Below are positions 21,918 to 32,691 of a stretch of DNA of 64,000 bases, piece after piece (within the stretch, counting starts at the first letter, position 1; each line of letters starts with the position of its first letter). The stretch covers positions 102,879,200 through 102,943,199 of the forward strand of contig NC_051854.1 in assembly GCF_905115235.1 (NCBI RefSeq), given 5' to 3'. Source of the stretch: Hermetia illucens (taxonomy: Eukaryota; Arthropoda; Insecta; Diptera; Stratiomyidae). Under the pieces are notes generated by a model that had not been told where the DNA came from, did not search any database, and worked only from the letters and a program-made list of their open reading frames with translations. Position numbers and translations under genes: made by a program.

Positions 21918-24743
21918 ATGTCACGAAGGATTTCTCGGGTTGAGTCCAACTTGGACCTATTGGACTTTTTTGATCGTGGCTATACAGCAACACGCGAAAA
22001 CAGATGGACCTTCGAAATTGCGTGGGAAGTTGCAAACAAAGTTGGAGGAATTTACACTGTCATCAGATCAAAAGCGTACGTTTCAACGGAAGAAATGGGC
22101 GAACAACTTTGCCTTCTAGGTCCCTACAAAGAGCAGTGTGCCCGAACTGAAGTGGAAGAAGGTGATTTTCCACGTGGAAGCCCTTTGCAAGATGCTGTCA
22201 ACAATATCCGCGCAAGGGGATACAAGGTTAATATCAAACTTGGTGTATTATAGACAAGATGGCTATTAATTAGTTTTTGCAACACAGCTTCACACGGGAA
22301 GATGGTTGGTTGATGGAAGTCCACAGGTCGTTCTTTTTGATATTGGATCGGGAGCGTGGAAATTAGATCAGTATAAAACGGAACTGTGGGAGAAAGCCTC
22401 AATTGGCATTCCACATATGGACATCGAGTGCAATGATGCAATTATTTTAGGCTACATGATTGCGGAATTTATTGAAGAGGTGAGTTTTCAATATTCTCTA
22501 TAGAACATCTATTCCCAACATAAAAACTAATCGTTGGTTAATTCATGCGTAGTTCAAACGATGTGCAAATGATTATTCTGAGGATCATGAGATCAGAAAT
22601 CCTAGGATTGTGACACACTTCCATGAGTGGCAGGCAGGTGTTGGCCTGATTGCACTTCGCACACGCCTTGTAGAAGTGGCTACAGTTTTCACGACACACG
22701 CCACCCTGCTCGGACGCTATTTATGTGCCGGCAACACCGATTTTTATAACAATCTAAGTAAATTTTCCGTAGACGAAGAAGCCGGTAAACGACAAATTTA
22801 CCATAGGTAGTTGCATAAAGCATGATATCAATGAAATGTAAATGCTTAAAATTGATCGTTGAATTTCAGGTATTGCCTAGAGCGAGCAGCTACCCACCTT
22901 GCCCATGTGTTCACAACAGTATCAGAAATTACAGGTTGAGAAAATATAAAAAAAAAATGAGGAAAGTATTGTTTATGTAATGAGTTTTTGTACCAGGTTA
23001 TGAGGCGGAACATCTTCTAAAACGAAAGCCAGACATAATCACGCCAAATGGGCTCAATGTCAAGAAATTTTCTGCCATTCACGAGTTCCAGAATTTGCAT
23101 GCAATGGCTAAAGATAAAATTCATGAATTCATTCGAGGCCACTTTTACGGGTAAGTGACAAATACTCATTCAAGACTATTCTATTCTCTCCAGTGGATTT
23201 GTAAAAATAAAAGCTGTGAATTTTTTTCAGACACATGGATTTCGATTTAGAGAAAACACTTTACTTTTTCATCGCTGGACGATATGAATTCGGAAACAAG
23301 GGAGCTGACATTTTCATCGAATCCCTCGCTCGTCTCAATGGTCTTCTAAAGGTTGATAGCATTTTAAAAAGGCAAAAAAAGACAATTTATATTTGTTTGA
23401 TTGTTTAGCATGAAAACTCTGAAACGACAGTGGTAGCTTTCCTGATTTTCCCAACAAAAACTAATAATTTCAATGTTGACTCACTGCGAGGACACGCTGT
23501 AGTAAAGCAGCTTCACGATACAATTCAGCACGTGCAGCAACAAATAGGCAAACGAATGTATGATACTTGTTTAAGGTAAGGCTGTCACATTTATAAACTG
23601 TAAACCCGGAGGTTAATATTAACTTACCTTTCTTCGTTGCAGAGGTCGACTACCAGACAATCATGATTTACTTACAAAAGATGATATTGTTAAGATCAAA
23701 CGTTGCCTGTATGCAATGCAGAGAGACTCATTACCACCAGTTACTACTCACAATATCGTAAGTATTTGGTCACTAGTTGTTTTTTTTTTTTTTCACAAAA
23801 ACACTCTTGCTAAGCAAAGTGTTTCGAAATGTATTTATTCGTAATACTTTTCCTTGTGTGCAGGTTGACGACTGGAACGATCCAGCCTTAAATGCAATTC
23901 GTCGTTGCCAGCTTTTCAACACAGTACACGATCGTGTTAAAATGGTATTTCATCCAGAATTCTTGTCATCTACAAATCCGTTGTTCGGCATTGATTACGA
24001 AGAATTCGTTCGAGGTTGTCATTTAGGTGTTTTTCCGTCATATTATGAACCTTGGGGTTATACTCCAGCCGAATGTACCGTCATGGGCATTCCAAGTATT
24101 ACAACAAATTTATCTGGATTCGGCTGTTTCATGCAGGAGCACATTGCTGATCCTAAATCTTATGGTATTTATATTGTTGATAGGCGCTACATTGGACTAG
24201 AGCAGAGTGTACAACAACTATCGCATTACATGTATGATTTCACCAAACTGAATAGACGACAACGTGTCATTCAGAGAAATCGTACCGAACGTTTGAGTGA
24301 TTTGATGGATTGGAAGACATTGGGAATTGTAAGCATGCGAATCTTTCAATATTTCGATTGAAGTTGAACTAAATCTTTCGTTGCAGTACTATCGACAAGC
24401 ACGCGTGAAAGCGCTACAGAAAGTTTATCCAGACTATGTAGATGAGGGTCCTGCCTATGTTGACCAAAGTCGAAACTTCAATTACCCTCGACCCTTGAGT
24501 GCTCCATCTAGCCCAAGCTCTTCTCGTAAGTTTGTTGATACGCTTTCCTCGTTTGCCAAATTATCAGCACCGTGTTTTCAGCTAGAAACAACTTAGACAA
24601 TAGTTTTTCTGCCTCTTCATATTTATTTATTATTTCCAGGTCATACAACACCAGCAGCTTCTCGTCACGGTTCCGATGAGGAAGATTCCGTCGACGAAGA
24701 GGGCGAGCTTCATGAGCTAGGACTTAGACAAAATGGAAATTAA
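21918..24743 (+). CDS. GlyS: Glycogen synthase, complete, 11 coding exons
   Basis: This enzyme adds glucose from UDP-glucose to glycogen in the cytosol (GT3 family). Exons: 21918-22226, 22288-22479, 22553-22806, 22870-22934, 22997-23150, 23231-23351, 23409-23575, 23643-23757, 23864-24328, 24387-24525, 24640-24743. All junctions are GT-AG and in frame, giving 694 residues; Drosophila GlyS is about 700. Visible landmarks: [11 protein letters not shown] (res. 36-46, donor-binding), [51 protein letters not shown], and [11 protein letters not shown] with catalytic Glu521 and Glu529. The glucose-6-phosphate-sensing arginines R590, 591, 593, 597, 599 and 602 have the spacing of human R579-R591. RRIS at residues 3-6 suits an N-terminal kinase site, and YPRPLS starts a phospho-relay tail (652-672). 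The start is chosen because ATG follows directly on a good pyrimidine tract and AG; an upstream exon could extend it. Confidence 0.97.
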
Positions 24744-24824
24744 ATTTCAAATGCATCTATTTCATTTTACAATGTTCACACTCCACAAAAGCCAATCAAT
24801 CAACTGGCACATCGCTTGTTTTTA

Positions 24825-24830
24825 AATAAA
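24825..24830 (+). terminator. GlyS poly(A) signal
   Basis: AATAAA lies 81 bp after the TAA stop, at a usual distance for a fly 3' UTR. Confidence 0.75.
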
Positions 24831-25348
24831 TTGAGAATATATTTAGAAAAATTGAAAAAAGAACAAAAAGTATGTAAGCATTATCCAATACCATTAATAT
24901 CCTTAGCGAAAACGTTTCCTGCCCAATTTTATTGTCTTTATCATTTTCATCTTCCGTGAGATTTGTGTGTCTATTAAGGACAAACATGAAAAAAAAAATA
25001 TTTTAACATTTCTAAAAGAAAATGAAAGTATAGCTTATAAATATACTATTGTTGAATATTGATCGTGTTTTCAGAAAAACAGAAGTGTTCCTACTGTCAG
25101 TAAAAGAAAAAAGTGAAAGCTATAAAATTGGAATTTTTATTGCTGTTGGGAAGCAAAATTTTCATGGCGTTTTAACAAAGAAAGCAAATTAGAGACACCG
25201 TTTACGTGCCATTGATTTTTTTTATTGATGTTATTACTTGTTCCCGAAATATTGGTTTTTGTGTCAATAAAAAGGGGCTATAAGCGACGGAAAGGGGGAT
25301 CCTTAAAGTTTATCAAGCAAACTACGGTTTTTCGCCCGTTTTCATTCA
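24831..25348. other. GlyS 3' flank
   Basis: AT-rich with no gene. A second AATAAA lies near 25266 (GTCAATAAAAAGG). Confidence 0.4.
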
Positions 25349-26975
25349 TTAAGGGGGTCATCCCGTGTGAAGGTCGTTTTTTCTGCCTTTTTTGAAAAAT
25401 TATTTTGAAGGACTGGATAAAGATAGAAACGTGATTTTTTCACCATATGTTTATTAATCTCTAGTATATGTGATAAATTTTTCAGTTTGATATCCTAGCT
25501 AGTTTCCGAAATAGGTGTCAATTTATGCACCCATCTCCAAAAAAAAGGTGTTTTTCTGCTGCCACGCTGGAGGGCGCTATGTTCATCTGAGGAAAAAAAA
25601 CTAAACGGCATTTTAATGTGGACAATATTTCACGTTCCGCAAACTAGGATAATTAGAAAATATTAAAAGGTAAATTTTTGGTGGGCTTTTAAAGTTAATT
25701 TTTTGGATTTTGGTGTTTTTTACGGCATTTTTTATGAGCAAAAAAAAAACTACCCGTCCGATTGCAATTATCCTAGTTTGCGGACCGTAGAAATATGTAT
25801 TAAAGAAGTCTTGAAAATTTCAAAGAATTTGGTTGGATAGATTTTGAGCTATGGTGGCAGCCGATTTTCAAGATTCAGTTTCGAGAAAAATGCATTTGAA
25901 AATTTAAATGTGATTATCAACAGTGAAATTTTAACTCACCATTAATCTGCTATACCTGGTCCATAGAGAGTACCCTCCGTTTCTTCAAAAAAGTCTTGTA
26001 AGGCCGATTTTTGCTCTCTGGTTTCAATTCTGGCTCTTTTAGCGAGGTCAGTCGATCGTCGTTCGGACCGCCAAATTCGCGCTTCATTACGGCGGTCGGC
26101 ATAAACCTGACATATGTGATCAACTTGACATCCCATTGTCACTAGGATTTTGAGAATGCCATTGAATCCTTTATTGAAAATAATTACAGCCAGAAAAGTG
26201 ACTATTTCTACATCCTTGGCCTCAGAATGAAGGTGTTTAGGAGCTAAAGTCTAGATCAATGCATTTAACGACTCATTGTTATTCCGGGTCTCTGCTCCTA
26301 AACATCTGTTCAACAGATCATCTCGTGACAAATCTTCGTAGATTGGTTTGATGACTGTTTGAATTTCTTCAGTCAGCCTTCTCGTGGTGGAAACTATCCA
26401 GTTCTCCTTTAGCTTCCGCTTTGCACCATTTGCACCAACTGTCCTCGCCTGCTGGACAATTTTGATGCTGAGGATTTTCGTCTGTAGAACATTTATGGAA
26501 GAAAGTTGTCCAAATTTCTTGCTTCATTCCTTCTATCGAATTTGCGTGTCGACGAATAGCTAGCCCAAAAAATGTATTGAGGTCGTTAATAACCTTTTCC
26601 AGCCCCTTTTCCACCGATGCCTTTGTGATTCTTCTTTGCATTTCTAAGCCGCGTTCCCATTCTTTTCTCGACATGTCCTACGCATTCCTTTTTTATTACT
26701 ACGTATATTTTATTATTTGCAGAAATTTGCAGAAATACCGGAGAAAACTCCAGCAAAATCCAATATACAATATAGAAAACTTGTCGCAATTGGAACATCC
26801 ATGTTCATGCTTGTTAAAAGTTTCTTTGCTGATGTTGATGCGAAGTCCTTTTTACTTCTCTGATAAGTATCGATTCCCATGAAATACTCGTTTTTTAATG
26901 CGAGCATAACGTTGAACGTTAAAGCGATCTCCCTTCGTACGATCCATTTAAAAAAATCACTGAACACACAAACAG
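25349..26975 (-). mobile_element. DNA transposon remnant, probably Kolobok (TTAA end)
   Basis: The left end reads TTAA then GGGGGTCATCCCG (25349-25365), the form expected of a TTAA-targeting element. Minus-strand frames hold transposase-like sequence. 26586-26798 has KKECVGHVEKRMGTRLR and KKNHKGIGGKG. 26369-26674 has LNTFFGLAIRRHANSIEGMK, TTFFHKCSTDENPQHQNCP and WCKWCKAEA. 25942-26142 is the C-terminus ending YGPGIAD. This combination recurs in a DDE transposase family of animals that I associate with Kolobok, though Mutator-like naming is also used. The frames are not continuous (at least three breaks), the N-terminal part is weak, and no matching right end is visible. The T-rich 25360-25930 stretch is non-coding terminal DNA. 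Confidence 0.6.
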
Positions 26976-27346
26976 CACAATACTTACAACAAAATATAAT
27001 TGAGTATAGCTTGAAAGCCTTTCAGTGCTCACTCTAGACTGGATTATCCTTTTTATTCCAAACAGCAAATAAGTTTAGACAATTGATTGGTTTTCCATCT
27101 TTTTATATTTATACCTGTGTTCGAATTTATAAGGCTCAGGTAAAAAAAGATTCGATGCCCTTTCTCATCGAGTACTCTAGCCGCAGCTGCAAACTCCTTA
27201 CCTGTTTAACACTAATTTCTGGACGACTCGGAATATCGGAAAATCCCCCATCCCCAGCCCACATATTCTCCACTATATATAGATACAATTCAAGTAAAAA
27301 AATCGATTTCTCCAACCCGACACACGGGAGACCTCCTTAAAAAGTA
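26976..27346. other. Spacer
   Basis: No gene recognised. A run of five A at 27339-27343 serves as the Pol III terminator (T5 on the minus strand) of the tRNA that follows. Confidence 0.5.
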
Positions 27347-27419
27347 TGTTTCCGCCCGGGATCGAACCGGGGACCTTCCGCGTGTTAGGCGGATGTGATA
27401 ACCACTACACCACGGAAAC
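27347..27419 (-). tRNA. tRNA-Val (anticodon AAC)
   Basis: The 73 nt gene has a perfect acceptor stem (GTTTCCG with CGGAAAC, discriminator A). It has a D-arm with the box A GTGGTGTAGTGGTTATCAC, the anticodon loop CCTAACA with AAC, a long perfect T-stem CCCGG/CCGGG and box B GGTTCGATCCC. There is no intron and CCA is not encoded. A T5 terminator follows 3 nt after the end. It looks functional. Confidence 0.97.
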
Positions 27420-27420
27420 C

Positions 27421-28126
27421 ACAAGTGACATTTGCGTCCACCAAGACTGAATTTAAAAAAAAATTATATAAATTTGCTTAAATAAAAACATGAATGGATA
27501 CACATTTTATAGAACTGTATTTTGCGACCCAGTGCTACAGTTTGCTGGCTTTTTATTGGTCCCATCAAAGCTCCTTTGAATGAATAGTTCCGGTCTATTC
27601 GCCAGACTCCGATAAGTGCACCCGGGCGTTTCTGAGGGTTTGTTGAGGTTTGCAAACGTGTAAAAGCCAAATCAGAATTTATTTTTCTTGACTTAGCAGA
27701 CCTCCGCCGCCTAAGTGTATTATAGAGTAGCGTGCGCAATTGATAAACTGCAGAACTAGTCATCATTTCAATATACATAAGATAAAACCAACCTACCTAC
27801 TATAACACATCACAGTAAAATGGCTCCCGGCTCGTCTTTCTACTAATTCTTATCAATGAAGTTCGTCTTGCTTCTAATGCAATTGGATTTGCAAGGAAAA
27901 TGTGCAAGGGTGGCACGGCGGCGCCGTTATCGCTGCCGGCTATTAATAATATCTAAATACATGCAAAAAATCAATTTTTCACAAAAATTGTCGAAAATTG
28001 TCGACTTTTGATAATCGTTTTGTTATTATTCATAGAGCCATCTATCTGTCATTCTTTAAAAAGTGAATACATATTTCAGGTACATCATAGTAATGATGAT
28101 TTTGTAAGAAATATTTCACTTGAATA
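27421..28126. other. Spacer between tRNA and U6
   Basis: Nothing recognised. Confidence 0.4.
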
Positions 28127-28169
28127 TAATTCATAGGTAATATTTCTGTTGTCTTTTGGAATAAATACA
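28127..28169 (+). promoter_or_regulatory. U6 promoter: PSEA-like element and TATA-like box
   Basis: 28127-28147 (-63 to -43) begins TAATTC and matches the fly PSEA about 13 of 21 from memory. GAATAAATAC at 28160-28169 sits at -30 to -21 in the TATA position. The 12 bp spacing between them is that of fly Pol III (U6) genes rather than the Pol II snRNA genes. The position match is stronger than the sequence match. Confidence 0.55.
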
Positions 28170-28189
28170 TCTTTTAAGAACGAACAATC

Positions 28190-28206
28190 GTTCTTGCTTC
28201 GGCAGA

Positions 28207-28246
<40 letters not shown>

Positions 28247-28296
28247 GGCCCCTGCGCAAGGATGACACGCAAAATCGTGAAGCGTTCCACATTTTT
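28190..28296 (+). ncRNA. U6: U6 spliceosomal snRNA
   Basis: This is the 107 nt catalytic snRNA of the spliceosome. The 5' hairpin GTTCTTGCTTCGGCAGAAC, the ACAGAGA box (GATACAGAGAAGATTAGC), the AGC triad region, and the internal stem-loop GCAAGGATGACACGCAAAATC are all intact. A T6 run at 28292-28297 terminates Pol III. I see no difference from the fly U6 I recall, and with the upstream elements it looks like a working gene. Confidence 0.96.
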
Positions 28297-28297
28297 T

Positions 28298-28478
28298 ATA
28301 AAATTTTTATTTTATTATATTGATGACTTACTACTACAAATAATGGTGAAGAATCCGCAGAAGTTTAAAAATATTTTCAGACTGCCAGGAAAATTGTTCG
28401 AGTTATAGAGATTTCGATTTAGCTAACCTAATGTGGTTTAGGGTTTCAGAATTGATTTTTTTATTGCAACTTAGCTAT
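28298..28478. other. U6 3' flank
   Basis: AT-rich, nothing recognised. Confidence 0.4.
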
Positions 28479-28486
28479 CACGAGAT

Positions 28487-30190
28487 CAGAGTTGGGCAAA
28501 ACCATAATCATGATTATGATTGCGATTATAATCAGAAATCAGCGTGATTTTGTGTTTACATGATTGTAATCACCGTAATCATAATCATGAAATCATATGA
28601 AATCACCGTAGTTATCATTACGATGGATGTTGTTTGTGTCCTGTACAAGTGCTAATATTTTAATTAACAATTTAGTAGATTAGATACAATGCGCGGAATA
28701 AGTAACAATTGGTTTAGTTGTAGATTGAATTTAGGGCACATGCGTTCGAGAGTTATGCAAATTGAAATTGAAAATGTTTTTAAGGTTTTGGGCTGATATA
28801 AGATAAAGCCGTTTTAAAAACAACTGAATTTCTGTTTGTCTGTCTTTGATGATTAATTTATTGGAAATGACTGAAACTGAAAACCTTTATAAATTGCGGA
28901 GGCACCTCTTTATTGAGATAATTTTATTTTTTAAAATTGTGTGTGAATCTTTCTACAGATACCAAATGGCGTCATTTTGTGATGAGTTTGAAGGGGGCTT
29001 CCAATACATGCGAAAGAAGCGTGTAATTTTTTTTTCATATAATATGGTCATGTGGTTACTACTTTTCCAAGCTGATCTTATTTCTGATATTGCATTGCTA
29101 ATTGCTATTGATGCTAAAAATTTGTTTTACCCAACCTTTCACCCTAAGACACAAAATCAGGTAACATCTTTACATCAAGTAAAATGTATAGATCCTTATG
29201 ACTCAAATGGGACCTATAGGACCTTATAAAAATGACTTAATTATTATTACATGACTATAATTATATATAGTCATCATGAAAACAAGATTCGACAATTGCG
29301 GCTGTGGTTGAAGTACAAACATATATACATATTTATGCACATTTGGGCCTACATATACATACACATGTATATGCCTACAAAGTGCAAACAACCCCCCACG
29401 GTACCCATATGGATGACCTCAAATTGGCTACGAGATCGAATGTTTTCAATTTATAGGCACGTAGATATCTACGAGCGCGTCCGTAGCAGGCCGCAATATG
29501 GTGAGTTCAAATGCGCACAAATATACCAATATTTTCAATTTAGAAGCATATATATGTACATATATATGGTGCATTTCGTAAGAAGCAATTGTCGTGTTGT
29601 ACGGTTCAGATGAAAAAAATTGTCTGACATAGGTACACTCATTTGTATGCCTGATGTCTGAGATAGACACAGACACTTGTCTGACAGATGTTGGTTGGTA
29701 CAGAAATTTGTCTAAAACGATTGTTTATTTGAAACAGACATTTTTCGGAACAGGCACAGACATTTGTGTGCTGTTGTCTGAGGCGAACGGAAGCAATTGC
29801 CTAAGCTATAATTGAATAATAATTTTTTTTTAATTCACATATCCTGCGAATGAATACACCAGGTAATATTCTGTCTTGCTGTGCGTTTCGACTGGGCGTT
29901 AGCGTTAGCCCCAAATCCAAATCCACCAAATCAGATCATCCTAAAAATTTAAATAATGCTCAAAACCAATCACAAAATTTCAAATTTTTCATCTGTATTA
30001 ACTTGTTTGCAATGCTGCAAATATACATTTTATTAAAGAATGAGATCAGGCAATCGCATTTGAAAATGGAGGATTATGATTACACCTTTATAGTTACGTG
30101 ATAGCATGATTACGTGATTACAATCATAATGATTATGATTACAATCACGTAATCATGATATTCGTAATCATGATTACGAATTAAAATTTT
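28487..30190. mobile_element. Candidate hAT-like non-autonomous element
   Basis: The left edge CAGAGTTGGGCAAAACC (from 28487) has the CAGNG..GGGCAAA look of hAT ends, preceded by a possible 8 bp target CACGAGAT. Dense ATGATTA/TAATCAT motifs, many arranged as inverted pairs, fill 28500-28625 and again 30060-30180. This resembles subterminal repeat arrays. The interior is AT-rich. An open frame at 28846-29229 is I/F/L-rich and matches nothing I know. No complementary right end or duplicate target was found, so the class is uncertain. Confidence 0.35.
29614..29790. repeat. Cluster of GTCTG / CAGAC motifs
   Basis: About ten GTCTG or CAGAC words, often as TGTCTGA, ACAGACA or AGACACAGACAC, occur within 180 bp, with no fixed period. 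It may be a decayed microsatellite, a subterminal transposon array or a binding-site cluster; the sequence alone does not decide. Confidence 0.45.
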
Positions 30191-31570
30191 TCTATTAGTT
30201 TATCTTCTATTTCTTCGTATTTATTCATCATGTTTCTACCTTCTTCCAACATACCATTAGGCTACCGTTTCTCCATTAAGACATTCCTCCTTATAGCCTC
30301 GAACAAACTTATTCTAAAATTCCTTCCAATTCGCCTTATTGAACTGAATTGAATTCAACGTATAGGTATCGCTTTCCATTGGCAAAAAGTGAACTTTTCC
30401 TCTATTATACAGAACCCCAATCTTCGGTAAAGGCTGAATTTTCAATCCCATCCCCAGAGGAGTGAGGAGTTCATAGAGGGGGAGGCCCACCCTCCTCATC
30501 AAAATTTATGGCCCTTCAAAGTGGAGTTTTTTGATATCATCATGGTCAAGTTTGAATTTTAAACCCTACCCTGTGAAGGAGACACAATGTTAATAATATG
30601 TAGAAGAAAGGAGAAGGTCCCCCTTCTTAATCCCGTTAAAGAATTGTGGCCCTTATCCCTCCCTTAAAAACAATGACGCAAAAAATTGGGGTTATTTTCA
30701 TGTGAAAAAGTTAGTGTTTATTAAAGGGGGGGCGACGAAGGGAGAAGTGGGAGGTCCTTTCTCTCAAATCCCATTGAAAAATCGAAAATCGCGTCGATCC
30801 CCTCCTGTCCAATGGAGCCTGTGCAGTGATGATCGGAATTCGATGGTCAAGAGCCTGTTCTGAATTAGTCGATTATCCCACTTTTGTGCAATTTATCCAG
30901 GATAAGCTTTATTGTGAAACGCTCGAAAAACATCATCTATACAAAGCAGCATGTGAGGCACCAGAATGGCTAACTCCGCAGACAATAGACTCTCTGCATT
31001 AGAAAATAACTGTATGTTTTTCATAGTAGTAGTAGTTTCACCTTCCCAATTGCTATATCCATTGAAAAAAAAACAATTCGGAACACTCTTTTATTAATTT
31101 AAAAATTGAATTCTCACCAGGCGTTACTTTTTACTTTTCAACTAATCAATCTGTTTTCAACAGAAAAGTGGGAAATTGTTACGTAAAAGGAAAACTACCT
31201 TACGTTGCGGTAGTAATAGTTAGAAGCTTTATAGAAAATTCTGGAGAGTTCAATGTCCCAAAACTAAAAAGTTGTCAAAATCGAAAATTCAATATGCTGT
31301 TTACCGCATGCTTCAAACACATTTTGCATTTTACAAGTGTGAGAAATTAAATTAATGGAAATCTTCGTCATATTGGTGCATAATTGATTTACATGTGCCA
31401 GCGTAAAAGTTATAGAGACAAAGTAATGGAGGGAGTGCAGTTAATAAGCAAGGACAATGTTTACACGGCTTTGGCGAAAATATCCCCGAACAGAGGTGCA
31501 CAAGAAACTTCACTCGCATCCTTACCTGGGTGTCGACAAAAAAAATACGTTTTTGGGAGATTTGCAGGCC
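30191..31570. other. Spacer, nothing recognised
   Basis: Between 30390 and 30800 there are several C/T-rich and G-rich patches (CCCTTCTT, GGGGGGGCG) that could be an eroded repeat. No gene is seen. Confidence 0.4.
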
Positions 31571-31576
31571 ACAAAA

Positions 31577-31690
31577 AAAAATGAATTTGCACTAGGCGGG
31601 ATTCGAACTTTAGTCTGTCGAATATTTTGTGGAGTCTCTTCTGTTGTAGCTTCATTTGAATTTGAATAATAATGACACAAGATTCCAAAC
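31577..31690 (-). repeat. Box-B SINE-like repeat, copy 1 (reverse)
   Basis: Reverse-complemented it reads TTATTCAAATTCAAATGAAG, then GAAGAG, then GTTCGAATCCCGCCTAGTGC and AAATTC, collinear with the copy at 34575. GTTCGAATCC is a near-perfect Pol III B-box, but I see no A-box. It could be a SINE fragment or tRNA-like relic. Confidence 0.5.
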
Positions 31691-31699
31691 CAGTATATT

Positions 31700-32582
31700 A
31701 TCAATTAAGATTGGAGTTCAAATTTAAAAAAAGTTAGCCTGCATTGAAATGATCCCCAAAATTTAAACCTGAATCCAAAGAAACTGCATTTAGTCGACCG
31801 ATGGGAATCTACTTACGAATTTTTCTTTTGGGACAGCTTACGGAATTATTTGTACGGCAAAGCACGAAAGAATATTTTACCGTCTTTATTCATATTCCCC
31901 GCGCGCGAAATTAACTTTGAAATTTTTGAGGTTTTAACGAGCAACTACCAGTTGCCACTCTACTAAAGTTTCTGGACGCGACTTGTGACGTCACATACAA
32001 TGGCACAGGGTTTTCAGTGCTTTTGATTTTGGTTGCGAGTTGCGACGCAACCCTCACTGTAGTCAGACCGATTCGCTGTCTTCTAAGCCCTTCGGACACA
32101 ACTAACAGTGAGATATCCCAAACGCTACCGACTCTGTTTCTAGACCAATATGACTCATATTATTGCTTGTTGAAGCTGGTAGTATTCATTTTTGGGCGTG
32201 TGTGGCCAGCCTGTTCGGACAGGTTTCGACACAAATGTCTTTGCAACAGTTATACGGTGAAGACACTTTTTTGATAAATAAACGTTTGGCCAATAACGAA
32301 AATGGTTTTCTGGCAACATAGGCAGAATGCCCGTCATTAATCTTGGTGTAATCATGTATTAGGAAATCCTATTAGCCCGCCGGGGCTCCAAAGGACAAAC
32401 AAAAACCAACAACAACAACGAATTTGGTTGAAATTTAAAATGCTGATAATTTGAAAAGTACAATATTTTTTTCAAAAACGATCTTTGATTGTTTTCTTAG
32501 ACTATACCATAGAAATTATGTCCGTTATTAGTGAAAATAAGGTGGAGAGTCGTAACAGGAAGAAGTAGCGAGAGGACAAAAA
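31700..32582. other. Spacer, nothing recognised
   Basis: A palindromic GTGACGTCAC occurs near 31985. No gene is seen. Confidence 0.4.
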
Positions 32583-32672
32583 GGGGTTTTCAAAAACCCA
32601 TCAAATTTCGAATTTTACTTTTCAGATCGCGGTAAAGAAGTTTGGCCTTGCTTACGTATTTTGTGAATGACA
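32583..32672 (-). mobile_element. LINE family 1 (RTE) scrap
   Basis: The minus-strand frame reads AKLLYRDLKSKIRNLMGF, matching QLLYHDPKSKVRSMAGVSK of the better copies. Only about 90 bp survive, next to the start of a hairpin repeat. Confidence 0.65.
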
Positions 32673-32691
32673 ACAATAGGAACAATTCGGG

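Noticed and set aside
28846-29229. 127-codon frame as a membrane protein gene
   Set aside because: It is hydrophobic because AT-rich codons give I, F and L. There is no family match, and it lies inside a candidate transposon.
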